64,000 nt of DNA from Lepus europaeus (lineage: Eukaryota; Chordata; Mammalia; Lagomorpha; Leporidae): contig NC_084832.1 of assembly GCF_033115175.1 (NCBI RefSeq), positions 8,359,342-8,423,341 of the forward strand. The letters are read 5' to 3'. Under the pieces are notes generated by a model, which worked only from the letters and a program-made list of their open reading frames with translations, did not search any database and was not told the origin of the DNA. Positions 1 to 12,052 of this stretch are shown in pieces. Numbering within the stretch: position 1 is the stretch's first letter; each line of letters begins with the position of its first letter. A program made the position numbers and the translations under genes.

Positions 1-548
1 ACTCTCATGGGCTTTTCAGCCAGATTTGAATGCATTAAGGGCTGATTCTGAGGCCAGAGTGCTGTTTAGGACATCCGGCATTCTATGAGTCTGCTGTGCA
101 TCCCGCCTCCCATGTTGGATGGTTCTCTCCTTTTTTATTCTATCGGTTAGTATTTGCATACACTAGTCTTGGTTCGGTGATCCCTTTGACTCTTAGTCCT
201 ATCATTATGATCAATTGTGAATTGAAATTGATCACTTGGACTGGTGAGATGGCTTTGGTACATGCCACCTTGATGGAATTGAATTGGAATCCCCTGGCAC
301 GTTTCTAACTCTACCTTTTGGGGCAAGTCAGATTGAGCATGTCCCAAATTGTACATCTCTTCCCTCTCTTATTCCCACTCTTATATTCAACAGGGATCAC
401 TTTTCAGTTAAGTTTCAACACTTAAGAATAACTGTATATTAATTACAGAATTCAACCAATAGTATTAAGTAGAACAAACAAAAAAAATATTAAGAGGGAT
501 AACGTATTAAGTTGTTCATCAACAGTCAGGGCAAGGGCTGATCAAGTT
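1..548 (-). mobile_element. L1 3' UTR fragment, antisense, cut by window edge
   Basis: The text from the left edge to about 548 reads like the complement of the rabbit-lineage L1 3' UTR. Landmarks are the gggcttttcagccagattt start, the run around gatcaattgtgaattgaaat at 211-230, and gggatcacttttcagtt near 392. The element continues off the left edge, so its poly(A) end is not seen. Small frames here are not genes. Family recognition is from memory of rabbit L1 sequence; a repeat-library search would settle it. Confidence 0.6.
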
Positions 549-2427
549 CAATTCAAAATTGAGTTGCCATTCCAATTTTATTGAGCATCTACTTTTTATT
601 TTTATAAAATCTGAAGTACATAAGGCATATTTGGCAGAGGGAATTATAGTGTCCATAATGACTTCCAATTATGGAGTTAGGCCACTGATTAAAGTGAAAA
701 TTTTAATATGCTCTATAAATGATTAATTAATAATGATATATATCTCAGTGTACAGAATCATTGGAACATATAATTGATGAAAATGCTGCTTAGGAACGCA
801 TACCAGAAGCAGTAATAAGCATGCTAGAACTTTCTACCTGATTCTGCTGCCACCTTTGGCAAAACATTCTACTTACTTATGACTCCAGATTTTCTTGTAT
901 AAATTCAATGTTTATACCATTCTTTATGTTCTCTGACAACACTCCAAAGATAAAGTTCTAATATTTTGATAAAAATATGCTTATGTTTAGCATAGATCAT
1001 AGCTCTGTGACCCCAAATCAGAAAATTGACAGGAAGCTACAATAAGTGCTGAGGCAGTTGTACACGTTTGGGATCAACTAGAAAGTAGCTGAGTTTTACT
1101 TCAAAATTATCCGTAAGTTCAGACAAATCATAAGATCTTTCCTCTCGGAGGTAAGAAAAGAGTAACATCTTCCATTGTGAGGCAGAGAATGAAGACACAT
1201 CGAGAGCTCGATTTCCAGAAGGTAAATAACAGAATCTTTATAAATAAAATTGTAACCTCAGTGTTTATGCAGTTAGAGGGGACAAAGACATATGTAGGAT
1301 CCAATGTCAATTTTTTTCACAGAATGATATTCATATCAGGGAGAAATGAATAGTTTATAAAGTGAAAATATGGCAAAAGACATGACTGTTAGTTAAAAAT
1401 AAAACAGGGAAGAAAAGAAGTAATCTAACAGTTCGCAAGAGCCTTCTTCTGTATGTCAGACATCAGGAATTGTGAGTATTTTCCTCATTTATAAGTGTGG
1501 AAGGGGAAGCATGAGGCAGTTATACACTATGTACAAAGGCAAACAACTGGTGTTATTGGGTGACAGGGATTCGATTAAATAAGTAAATAAGTCACTCAAG
1601 GTTGTGCTCTTTCTACTGTGAAGTGTTAGTTTAAAAGTCATTACCTTAGAAGGCTCTAAACTCATCCAAACAATTACGCTACTCAATGACAAAAATTCTC
1701 TGGAATTTTGTTTTTCAACTTCCTGTTTAAAAAGTAAGTCATCGTTCACATACACACACTCTTATGTACACAATCAGAATATTGTCATTACTGTAGTTCT
1801 GTCGCAGGCAGAGTCTTACTCCATGCACTATTAACATTTTGTTTTGTTTCCTATGGGTAGGGTTACATTATCATAAAATCATTCCTGTAAAATCTGTCTG
1901 AATAATATTTTATTCTAGGGTGGCATAGTGAGGGGCTTTAACATTAGATATAAATGGGAAAGGAGAATGCGTGAAGGAGGAACAAGTATTTTGCATCCAG
2001 AAAGGACTAATACAGCTAAGTCCTTCAGACATGAAGAATCATGCTTCCTGCTTATTATTGTTTTATTATTGTATTTTGTGAAAATATATGCAGATAAAAG
2101 CAGACAATATTGTGTCCAACTATGATAAACATCTTATTGATTAAGAAATTTGAAGAGTACAGCAATAGAACTTGAAAACAAAATGGAAAAGAGGTGGATG
2201 TCCAAATTATAGGCAGACATAGGTAGAGACACTAGCTTAATTTAACAATCAAAAGCCAAAGAAAGAACTGAGGAATGTTTAGTGTGAGAGGGGAATATTT
2301 GCTCAAAGCTAAAGGGAATTTAAGATGACTGTACCAAGCACAATTAAGTAAATATTACTATCAAACAAATATTTTACAATGGGATAAAATTTTAAAAAAC
2401 TCTATCCTTAAAAAAAAACTGTGTTCT
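549..2427. other. Unassigned AT-rich intergenic DNA
   Basis: No repeat, RNA gene or convincing coding frame was recognised. The open frames are under 90 codons and of low complexity. Confidence 0.6.
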
Positions 2428-2762
2428 TGGCCGGCGCTGTGGCTCACTAGACTAATCCTCCGCCTTTGGCGCTGGTACCCCAGGGTTCTAGTCCTTGTCG
2501 GGGCTCCAGATTCTGTCCCGGTTGCTCCTTTTCCAGTCCAGCTCTCTGCTGTGGCCTGGGAGTGCAGTGGAGGATGGCCCAAGTGATTAGGCCCTGTACC
2601 CGCATGGGAGACCAGGAGAAGCACCTGGCTCCTGGCTTTGGATCAGCGCAGCGCACCGGCCATAGCGGCCACTTGGAGGGTGAACCAATGGAAAAAGAAA
2701 GACCTTTCTCTCTGTCTCTCTCTCTCACTGTCTAACTCTGCCTGTCAAAAAAAAAAAAAAAA
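2428..2762 (+). mobile_element. C-type SINE, young type
   Basis: Complete copy: head ggccggcgctgtggctca, B-box-like ggttctagtcc, CT-rich 3' part and an A17 tail. Near-identical flanks (ctgtgttctt before, ctgcgttctt after) look like a target-site duplication. Confidence 0.92.
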
Positions 2763-2872
2763 TCTGCGTTCTTTAAAATCCCATCATATATTTAAATTCA
2801 GATAATTGATGGCTATGGCCAATTTATTCTTCACCATACTATATAATAAATTCTAATATTATAATATTCTAA

Positions 2873-3212
2873 TTTTTTTTTTGACAGGCAGAGTGGACAG
2901 TGAGAGAGAGAGAGACAGACAGAAAGGTCTTCCTTTTGCCGTTGGTTCACCCTCCAATGGCCGCCGCGGTTGGCGTGCTGCGGCCAGCGCACCGCGCTGA
3001 TCCGATGGCAGGAGCCAGGTGCTTCTCCTGGTCTCCCATGGGGTGCAGGGCCCAAGTACTTGGGCCATCCTCCACTGCACTCCCTGGCCACAGCAGAGAG
3101 CTGGCCTGGAAGAGGAGCATCCGGGACAGGACCGGTGCCCCGACCGGGATTAGAACCCGGTGTGCCGGCGCCGCAAGGCGGAGGATTAGCCTAGTGAGCC
3201 GCGGCGCCCACC
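2873..3212 (-). mobile_element. C-type SINE, young type, antisense
   Basis: Reads as T-tract, gacaggcagagtggacag, GA-rich run, SINE body and complemented head ending ccgcggcgcccacc. It is flanked by taatattctaat on both sides. It keeps many CpGs, suggesting a fairly recent insertion. Confidence 0.92.
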
Positions 3213-3544
3213 TTAATATTCTAATATTTTATGAGTATTAAATTGAATCTGTACTTTCTTTCATTGAACTATCAGTGTACCACATAATAATTCCTTAGTC
3301 ATTTACTTTATAGCACATAATATAATCCTTTTTATTATTTCCAAATATTACCCATTTTTGCTATTGTTGTTATATGAAGCTAGCATTTTAGATAAATGTC
3401 CAAATTCACCTTTCATTTTGATTGACTTTCAACAGAATGTACAGATTGAAGAAAATTCCCTCTTTATAATATTTTGTCTTGACATCCATAATGCGATACA
3501 GTTTCTGCATATAAATCTTGGACACACTAGTGTTATTTATTAAA
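3213..3544. other. Unassigned AT-rich DNA
   Basis: Nothing recognised apart from simple AT-rich sequence. Confidence 0.5.
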
Positions 3545-3856
3545 TTTTATTCATTTATTTATTTAAAAGGCAGAAGTGGGGGTAGTGTGGGGAGGTAGAA
3601 AGAGATTTTCCATCTTCTGATTCACTCCCCAAATGGCTGCAACAGCCAACACTGAGTTAGGCCTTAAGCAGGAGCTAAGAACTCTGTAATGTGGGTTGCA
3701 GAAGCTCAAGTACTTGGGCTATCTTCCGCTGATTTCCCAGGCACCTTACAGAGAGCTGATTTGTGAGCAGAGCTGAGTACTAAAACAGGCACTGGAATAT
3801 GAGATGCTGACATCACACACGGTGGTTTAACCCACTGCACTATATCATCAGCCCTG
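3545..3856 (-). mobile_element. Old C-type SINE, antisense
   Basis: Starts with ttatttatttatttaaaaggcag and ends with a decayed head (cactatatcatcagccc). It is much more diverged than the neighbouring copies and has lost most CpGs. Confidence 0.75.
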
Positions 3857-4220
3857 TTTTATATATATAATTTTAATTAGAATGCCATCTAAAATAAAGT
3901 ATTTACTGTGTATTTCTGGTGATTAACTGTTACATAATTATATCAGTTCCATTCCATTGCTCAGAGAATTATCACACAGGGGCCATAAATTTCATCTGTA
4001 TTTTCAATATAATCAACAAATATTTATGGAGTGCTTACTCTGTGTAAAGCATGGTTAAAGAGCTTTTCTGGAATGCAATGAATTGCAATAATTTTTAATG
4101 CTAAACTCTTTGTATTACTGCAATGCAATTCTGCATTCTAAAAGAAATTGAGAAGTTGATTGAATGTGTATTGAATAAAAAGAAAAATTTAGGGATAACG
4201 TTTAGTTAAGAAAATATGTC
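3857..4220 (+). other. Unassigned DNA, possible MIR scrap near 4015-4060
   Basis: The words atttatggagtgcttactctgtgtaaagc resemble the MIR core (feature of ancient mammalian SINEs), but the match is short. The rest is unassigned. Confidence 0.3.
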
Positions 4221-4531
4221 AAGGCCCACTTTGTGGCGTAGTGGGCTAAGCCTCTTCCTGCATGCCAGCCTCCCATACGGGCTCCTCCTCTTCCGATCGA
4301 GCTCTACTATGGCCTATGAAAGCAGTAGAAGACAGCCCAGGTGCTTAGGCCCCTGTACCAGTGTTGGAGACCCAGAGGCAGCTCCTGGCTCCTGGCTTTG
4401 AATCAACTCGGCTCCAGCCATTGCAGCCATTTGGGGAGTGAACCAAAGGAAGGAAGACTTTTCTTTCTGTTTCTTCTTCTCTTTGTAAATCTCTCTCTCT
4501 CAAATAAATAAATAAATAAAATCTTAAAAAA
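4221..4531 (+). mobile_element. C-type SINE, older type
   Basis: Head aaggcccactttgtggcgtagtgggc, CT-rich end and an (AAAT)n tail. Flanks aaaatatgtc and acatatgtct suggest a target-site duplication. Confidence 0.85.
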
Positions 4532-4555
4532 CAAACATATGTCTTAACTTAGTAT

Positions 4556-4890
4556 ACATTGCAGCATACTGGTTAAATCACCCCCTACAATGTCTATGTC
4601 CCATTTCGGAGGCCCTGGGAGTTTATCCTGGTTCCATTTCCAATCCAATTTCTTGCTAATGCAAGCACTGAGAAGGCATCAGATGATGACTCAAGTATTT
4701 GGTTCCTGTTACTTATGCAGAGGAACTATATTAAACTTTGGGCTCCTGTCCTCAGCCTTGCCTTGCCCCAAATGTTACCAATACTTTGAGGTGTGAACCA
4801 GCAGATGGAAGCTCGCTCTCTCCTTCTCTCTTTCTCTCTCTCTCCCCTTCCCTCCCATGTTCCCCTCACTTCCTTTTTCTCTCCCATGAG
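4556..4890 (+). mobile_element. Degenerate C-type SINE
   Basis: Recognisable only by order: a head with gttaaatcaccccctacaatgtctatg, a middle with ggttcctgttacttatgcagagg, then a CT-rich block. There is no clear A tail. Lower confidence because of divergence. Confidence 0.5.
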
Positions 4891-4929
4891 CAAGTTTGCG
4901 TATTTTGTCATTTTACTAAATAACACATC

Positions 4930-5640
4930 TCTTTGTTTTAGGAATATGTTTCATCGTTTAGATTTTAAAATGTTTGTCAAACTACCCATCAAGCGTTGGA
5001 TGACATATTCAACATCATCAGCATAGTGATAATGTTACATTTTGGCATGGTATTGGCATCCTGAAGTAGTGCTGGAATACTGTTTCAGTTCTAGTATTCT
5101 ATTTCCTTTCCTATATGCTCCTTGAGATTTCTACATGCACATTTACAACACGTACTAATTAGGAAGTTTGTTTCTTGATTCAAGTCATTATGTCTTGTTT
5201 TCTTTTGTGCCTATGTAATGAATAGCAGAACAATGCAGGGTTTACTAGAAGGGGCTGTGTAGCCTGCCCTTACAGAAGGAATGTTTCACCATTTGGAAGG
5301 ACATTCACTCTAGGTGCTGCTCTCCTCAGAGGCCATTGACAGTGAGTGGAAGTCTTCCCCAGTTTCTATCACTCCTGAATTTGCTGGGAAATTTTGCCCA
5401 TAAGGAGATTTTGCATCTACTCAAGTGATCATTGATTTCCTTAATTTATGTAGATGGTGAATTAAATTGATATTAATACACGCTTGCCTTTCTGACATGT
5501 CAGTCATGAAACATTATGATTTTTGTGTATTGTTAGAGTTATCTCATAATGCTTCATTTTGGATTATTAGAGGAGTGTTAATGAGGAAAATCGACCTGCA
5601 ATTTATTGATCTTATGTACTTCCTTGATTTGCTTTCTTTT
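4930..5640. other. Unassigned intergenic DNA
   Basis: No repeat or gene recognised. Confidence 0.5.
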
Positions 5641-5963
5641 TTTTAAGATTTATTTTATTTACTTGAAACACAGAGTTATAGAGAGAGGTAGAGAGAGAGA
5701 GAGAGGTCTTCCATCCGCTGCTTCACTTCCCAGATGGCTGAAACAGCCAGAGCTATGCCTATCCAAAGCCAGGAGCCAGGAGCTTTTTCCAGGTCTCCCA
5801 CGTGGGTGAAGGGGCCCAAGGACTTGGGCCATCCTCTACTGCTATCCCAGGCCATAGCAGAGAGCTGAATCGGAGGAGGAGCAGGTTTGACTAGAACCCA
5901 AGCCCATATAGGAAGCCGGCGCTTCAGGCCAGGGCTTTAACCCGCTGTGCCACAGGGCCAGCC
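5641..5963 (-). mobile_element. C-type SINE, older type, antisense
   Basis: Begins aagatttattttatttacttgaaacacagag and ends gctgtgccacagggccagcc. The flanks ttgatttgctttc and ctggtttgctttc look like a duplicated target. Confidence 0.9.
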
Positions 5964-6169
5964 TCCCTGGTTTGCTTTCAAAGGACTATGAAGCCCTTGC
6001 AATGTGTGTGACACATTCTTGATCTTCTATTTTATAAGGAATTGGATAAAATTGGTACTATTTCTTCTGAAATTTTTAAGTGTTACAACAGTAATATCTT
6101 GAAATCTCCCTCATATATGAGTTTTTCATATGAAATTAACACTCTTAGATATATGATTTTAAAATGTTT

Positions 6170-6690
6170 TAACTTTTTTATTTTTAATTTTTAATTAACT
6201 TTTATGTTGAAAGTTTTGTAAGTTAATACAGAGTTTTAAAAAATGAGAAAGATCCTATGTACTCTTTTACTCTGTTAACCAATGGTAATAACTTACAAAC
6301 CATACTTATAAAATTTTAGCAAAATAAGACTGCCAATGTTGTCAAAAGCCAAGTACAGGATAGTTGGAATTCCATACCTTCCTTGATTCAACACTGCTGG
6401 ACCACACATTACACAATATGCACTTTGTATACAATATGCATTTCCATCACCATAAGAACCCTTCAAGCTGCCCTTATATTGCCACTCCTACCCCTTGCTC
6501 TTCTTCTCATCCTATCTCTAACCCTTAGCAATCATGAAGAAGTTCTCCCTGTCTGTGATCTTAATTCTATCAATTAAAGACTGTTATATAAATGTAATCA
6601 TAGAATATTTAGTCTTTGGAAATGGGGTATTTCTACTGATCATAATTTTCTAAAGATTTCTTTACAGAGTTGGATGAATTAGGAGTTTGT
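6170..6690 (-). mobile_element. Old L1M 3' region, antisense
   Basis: This reads like the complement of an ancient mammalian L1 (L1M) 3' segment. Landmarks are the ccaatggtaataac block, the ttccatcaccataagaaccc block at 6443-6462, the cacccctt-like C-rich block, and ataaatgtaatcatagaat near 6590. Orientation follows that resemblance. Family assignment is from recognition only. Confidence 0.55.
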
Positions 6691-6691
6691 T

Positions 6692-7120
6692 CCATTTTTA
6701 TTTTTATTTATTTATTTTGAGGTTTATTTTTTCTATTTGACAAGTAAAGTTACAGAAAGAGGGAGACACACACATGTTTACACACACACACACAAATGGC
6801 CCCAATGGCCCAAGCCTGGCCAGGCCAATGCCAGGATCAAGAACTTCTTTCAGGTTTCCCACAGGGGTGGTTGGGCCCAAGAACTTGGACCATCTTCTGC
6901 TGCTTTCCCAGCACATTAAAAAGGAACTTCTTCCAGGTCTCCCATTAGGTCTCCCACATGGTGCAGGGGCTCAATCACTTGGCCATACTCTGCTGCTTTT
7001 CCCAGGCCATTAGCAGGGATCTGGGTTAGAAGTAGAGCAGCCAGGACTCGAACCACTGCCCACATGGGATACTGGCATTGCAGGCAGTGACTTTAGCTAC
7101 TCACAGTGCTGGCACCCCCA
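6692..7120 (-). mobile_element. C-type SINE, antisense, with internal duplication
   Basis: Tail-side landmark is atttgacaagtaaagttacagaaagaggg, then a (CA)n run. The head end is cagtgctggcaccccc. It is about 100 bp longer than other copies because the 'cttctttcaggtttcccac...cttggaccatcttctgctgctttcccag' segment occurs twice in diverged form (about 6843-6912 and 6927-7009). Confidence 0.8.
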
Positions 7121-8140
7121 TTGATTCTTTTGCTAAGACTTTTTTTCAAAAGTATTTATCTACATACATGCAGCTTGACATAAAATCTAAAAATTTTGTG
7201 CTACACAGTAATGTTAAATATAACTGGGATTTCATATTCTCTTTCCTCTGCACTTTTTCTTGTTTTAAGTATAATTTCTTTTGAGACAAAATAGCTTTAT
7301 TAGAGATTTCCTGTAGTGTAGGTCTACTGAAGATTTATTATTATTATTTATTTATTTATTTGAAAGGCAGAGTTACAGAGATGCAAAGAAAGAAAGAGAC
7401 AGAGAAATATCTTCCAACTGCTGGTTCACTCTCCAAATGGCTCCATGTCCAGTGCTGAGCGGATCCTAAGTCAGGAGACAGAAGTTTCTTCTGGGTCTCC
7501 AACGTGGGTACATCTTGGACTTGGGGCCATTTTCTGCTACTGTCTCAGGCCATATAAGAGAGCTGGATTAGAAGTGGAGCAGCTTGGACCCCAGCTGACA
7601 CCCATATAGGGCGCCGGCACTGCAGGTTGGGGCTTTAACAGCTACACCACAGCGCCGGTCTCTGTTGATTTTTTAATTAATGTATAAATCAAGTGTGACA
7701 AATTTTAAAAAATAACTTAGTACTTTAAATATAGATTTCCATTTCTTCTAGATTACATTTTCTCTGAAGAGCTGTCTGCTATCACTCTTGCCTTTGTTCC
7801 CTTTCTATATTATACAGTTTTCTTCTCTAGTTATTATCAAGATTTTATTTTCACGTTTGGTTTTCAAAAATTTGAATTTGCTGAATGTTGATGTGATTTA
7901 CTTTGTAATATTCATTCTGGAGATTAACCCAGCTTTTTTTGTTTGTTTGTTTTAGATCAATAGTTGTCTTTCATTTTCAGCAACTTCTCACTTCTGATCC
8001 TTTCCACTATTTTGTCTCTACCAATATTTCTCCCTTGTCTTTTACAAGTCCAACTACATATGTATAACACCATTGTATATTGTTGCTCACATCATGGACA
8101 CCATGTGGCATTTTTCCTTCATTCATTTTTCTCCTTAAAT
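7121..8140 (-). mobile_element. Possible ancient L1M relic, antisense, split by a SINE
   Basis: The flanks of the SINE at 7337-7661 are T-rich. They carry words such as gtagtgtaggtct and ttttcaaaaatttgaa that recall antisense L1M sequence. Divergence is heavy and the boundaries are guesses. Confidence 0.3.
7337..7661 (-). mobile_element. C-type SINE, older type, antisense
   Basis: Tail (ATTT)n then gaaaggcagagttacagagatgc. The head end ctacaccacagcgccggtctc is intact. Confidence 0.9.
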
Positions 8141-8422
8141 TTTTTTTGACAGGCAGAGTGGACAGTTGGTTTATCCTCCAATGGCCGCTGCAGCCAGCAT
8201 ACCGCGCTGATCCGAAGCCAGGAGCGAGGTGCTTCTCCTGGTCTCCCATGGGGTGCAGGGCCCAAGCACTTGGGCCATCCTCCACTGCACTCCCTGGCCA
8301 CAGCAGAGAGCTGAACTAGAAGAGGAACAACCGGGACAGAATCCGGCACCCTGACAGGGACTAGAACCCTGTGTGCCAGCGCCAAAGGCGGAGGATTAGC
8401 CTGCTGAGCCTCAGCGCCAGCC
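8141..8422 (-). mobile_element. C-type SINE, young type, antisense, GA run deleted
   Basis: Contains gacaggcagagtggacag followed directly by ttggtttatcctcc, so the usual GA-rich run is missing. The direct repeat tctccttaaatttt on both sides marks the insertion. Confidence 0.92.
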
Positions 8423-9477
8423 TCTCCTTAAATTTTAATCGTTTTCAGTTTAATTTATACTAGCTGTTCTTCAAATTATTTATATAATTTTCCTCTGCTA
8501 TGTTCAAGAGGTTTATAAGTTTACCTAAATAATTTGTCCCCTCTGAGGTTTCTGTTTGGGAAGGCCGTTTGTTTTTTAGTTCTAACCTATCCTTTTGTCC
8601 AGTGCACTGCAGGGTTATATAGAGAGTGATGATTTGAGAAGTAGAAAAGAGAGGCTCCTGATATGATTTTATTAGTCTGTTAAACAATAGGACTAGCAAT
8701 GCCAGAAATGATTCTTGCACTGTCAGGTAAAAGCAGCTGTAGGTCCTCCAAATTCTTTAAAATGTCTTCAGTAGATGTCCTGTACTAAAAGGTAGAATGA
8801 GTTTCCTACAGGAAACATTTTATTATTTCTGAAGTTAGATTTATATTTATACTTCATCTTATCCTTCCAATAAATTGCAGAAGTTTTCTGAAGCAAAGTT
8901 ATTCTTTTGACAGAAAAAGGCAAACTAAAACAGAATATTAGAAACTAGTTTCTAATTATTTATCATAAGAAAGGTCCATTGAAATGGAGCTTTGGCAGGA
9001 ACAAGAAAAGGATGGATGAATATATGTTACAGTATTGTGTTGCAGACAAAAGCCATTGGGATATAATTTTAGAACATCCAATTTTTCCCTTTTCAGTTCT
9101 CCTTTGTATAATTTGAGTCAAAAGTCTGTGGTTCCTGAAGATACCCTTATCCACATTAATCCTACTCACATCAGCTGCATCTCCAAATGCCAGCACCTCT
9201 TCACCTTTACCTACAGGCTTTAGCTGGTCTGTGAAGCCCAAGTTTGTGACTGAAAGCCTAGGGAATCAATGTCCCTCAGAGGCAACCTTTCTCCACAGAA
9301 CTGTGCAAATCCATATGCATTCTGCTTTGGGATGATTCTGGGATGCAGTTTGACTCCATATCCCTGAGTTCTCCAGTGGAACAAAGCCCCTGTTAAACTG
9401 CAGTGCAGTGCTTGGTGGTGAACTTCGGTTCCTTCTCCCCCACTCTTAACTTCCCACTTCTCTACTGATGCTTCCTT
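8423..9477. other. Unassigned intergenic DNA
   Basis: No repeat or gene recognised in about 1 kb. Open frames at 8460-8720 and 8963-9241 have no familiar motif and I do not call them genes. Confidence 0.5.
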
Positions 9478-9535
9478 TTTAAAGAATTATTTATTTATTT
9501 ATTTGAAAGGCAGAGTTACAGAGAGGCAGAGGCAG
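9478..9535 (-). mobile_element. SINE tail fragment, antisense
   Basis: Only the tail side of an antisense C-type SINE is present: attatttatttatttatttgaaaggcagagttacagagaggcag. It then breaks into unrelated sequence. Confidence 0.65.
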
Positions 9536-9599
9536 CAAAGCTAGCATCATGAGAGAAAAATCCAGGGACACTGAAGTGATACATGCAAGTGACTGCGGT

Positions 9600-9862
9600 T
9601 CAGAACCTTGAATCACCACATTGCTATGAGCTCTGACCTAGAAGAGGTTGGTATCGGTTGGGAGAGAAGCTTGCGAAGCTGCACCTGCATGGGAGTCAAG
9701 GAAGAAGCACCAGGCTTCTGGCTTCAGCCTGACTCAGCCCCAGCCATCTCTCTCTCTCTACTCTCTTTCTCTCTCTCTCTCACTTTCTCCTTGTTTCTGT
9801 CTCTCCTCCTCACTGTAATTTTGCCTTTCAAATAAATAAAATAAAGTACATCTTTAAAAAAA
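9600..9862 (+). mobile_element. C-type SINE 3' part, sense
   Basis: Diverged body (cacctgcatgggagtcaaggaagaagcacc), then a long CT run, aataaataaaat and an A12 tract. The head is unclear. With the antisense tail at 9478 it forms an inverted SINE arrangement. Confidence 0.7.
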
Positions 9863-9931
9863 AAAAAGAAAAAGAATGTTTCCCAAATGTATGATTTATT
9901 TAATGCATATAGTCAACAACTGGAAAAACAC

Positions 9932-9971
9932 GGGACAAGTTTGGCCTAGAGGTTAAGATGTCCACCATATG
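9932..9971 (+). mobile_element. SINE head remnant cut by L1
   Basis: The words acaagtttggcctagaggttaagatgtccacc match the head of the older SINE variant at 61663. The copy stops where the L1 5' UTR begins. Confidence 0.4.
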
Positions 9972-11017
9972 AGAGTTGAAAGATGGTGGAGTAGGGAGCA
10001 ACATGCTTCTCCGGGCTAAAGATAAACAGTGAAGAGCACAGTATCGAAATCCACTCTCAGGGGAAAAGTGGAAAGAAAACAACACGGGAAGCCCCGCAGG
10101 AGGAGGTGAAACAGTGTGAACCTGTGTGGACGGTGCCGGCGTGCAGCACAGGCATCAGTGGAGCTGCAGAGCTGGAGAGCCAGAGAAGACGACAGCCTGG
10201 AGACAACGATGAGGCCAGACCGCAGCACCCACGGTGACAGAGCCAGAGGGAGAGCGTGGTGTGGGTCCGGACTGGAGCCCTGGAGGCTGGCGGTTGCTGG
10301 TGGTTATCCACCGACCCAGTGGAAGTGGAAAGAGATGTTTGATTCCCACCCCCCACCCCCCAGTCTCTGGGGAGACAGTGCCGACTGTCCAGCTGAGAGA
10401 GGCCATGGATTGGATTAGGGCAGCAGCAGCTGTGGAAGTCTTTGGACCAAACAGAGCCGCTGACTGAGACAGTGGCAGAGGTGAACAGGCAGCTACATTT
10501 GGCCTGCGGCTCTAGTGCTTGCGTGTGATCCAGAGATTCTTGCAGAGGGATTGGATCTGCAGTCCCTGACTGAGCCTGGCTGGGAGGTGGCTGGGCATCT
10601 ATGTGGGACAGTGGGGCTCCTGAACTCGCAGCCTCCCAGGAGAAAATGCCTAGGGGCATCTATCTAAAAAATGCTTAGGGGAACATCTACCTCTCCATTG
10701 ATGCACAGAATGGCAGGGTCGAGAGAAACCTCTGGACCCAGTGACTGTGGGAGCCTTGTATGCTGAGACCTCCAAGACTGGGTGGTTACATGAGAAGGTG
10801 CAGGGTGTAGCTGAATATTGTTATACCACACCCATCTTGGGTGTTACCCTGGAAATTCATCCCTCCCTAGAACATTGACCAGAGCTCCCTGACCATATCC
10901 AGAACATACCTCTTGTTACTTACTGAAACTGCAAGACATTCAGTTCAGCTATAGAAGCATAGCCTAAAGATAAAAATCCACCAGAAGAAGGAACAACAAC
11001 GACAAAAATAATGCCAA

Positions 11018-11275
11018 GGGGCCAGTGCCGTGGCACAGCGGGTTGACGCCCTGGCCTGAAGTGCCAGCATCCCATACGGGCACCGGTTCAAGACCCAGCT
11101 GTTCCAATTTCAATCCAGTTCTCTGCTATGGCCTGGAAAACAGTAGAAGATGGCCCAAGTTCTTGGGCCTTGCACCCTTGTGGGAGATCTAGAAGAAACT
11201 CCTGGCTCTTGGCTTCGGATCAGTGCAATTCAGTCCATTGCAGTCAATTGGGGAGTGAACCAAAGGATGGATGAC

Positions 11276-11331
<56 letters not shown>

Positions 11332-11381
11332 CTAGTCTCTCTGTGTAACTCTTTCAAATAAATAAATAAATCATTAAAAAT
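11018..11381 (+). mobile_element. C-type SINE in L1
   Basis: Head ggggccagtgccgtggcacagcgggttgac, B box ggttcaagacc, a 38-nt CT run and an aaataaataaat tail. Flanks aaaataatgc and aaaataattgc suggest a target-site duplication. Confidence 0.92.
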
Positions 11382-11590
11382 CCTAAAATAATTGCAGAAA
11401 TTCTAGAAACAAGAATAAGGAAGGCACATGACCCCTCAAAGGAACACAACATTTCAATATTACAGTGCAAAGATGAAGAGATTGAGGAAATGCTAGAAAT
11501 GAAATTCAAAAAATTAATCATAAGAATACTACAAACCAATCAGAAGTAAATCCATTAATTTAAGAAAACCATACATGAAATGCATGAAAT

Positions 11591-11953
11591 ATTTATTTAT
11601 TTACTTATTCATTTATTTTTTGACAGGCAGAGTGGACAGTGAGAGAGAGAGAGAGACAGAGAGAAAGGTCTTCCTTTTCCATTGGTTCACCACCCAGTGG
11701 CCGCCGTGGCTGGCATGCTGCAACCAGCACACCACACTGATCCAAAGCCAGGAGCCAGGTGCTTCTCCTGGTCTCCTATGTGGGTGCAAGGCCCAAGGAT
11801 TTGGGCCATCCTCCACTGCACTCCCGGGCCATGGCAGAGAGCTGGCCTGGAAGAGGGGCAACCGGGACAGGATCTGGTGCCCCGACTGGGACTAGAACCT
11901 GGGGTGCCAGTGCCGCAGGTGGAGGATTAGCCTATTGAGCCATGGCACTGGCC
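11591..11953 (-). mobile_element. C-type SINE, young type, antisense, in L1
   Basis: Tail atttatttatttacttattc, then gacaggcagagtggacag, ending gagccatggcactggcc. The direct repeat aaatgcatgaaat flanks both ends (from 11577 and from 11955). Confidence 0.93.
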
Positions 11954-11967
11954 AAAATGCATGAAAT

Positions 11968-12009
11968 TTTTTAAAGATTTATTTATATTTATTTGAAAGG
12001 CAGAGTTAC

Positions 12010-12052
<43 letters not shown>

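Noticed and set aside
2900..3241. Frames with repeated words such as CFSWSPMGCRAQ or GPSSTALPGHSREL, recurring across the window
   Set aside because: They are the same SINE body read in different copies and strands, not a protein family.
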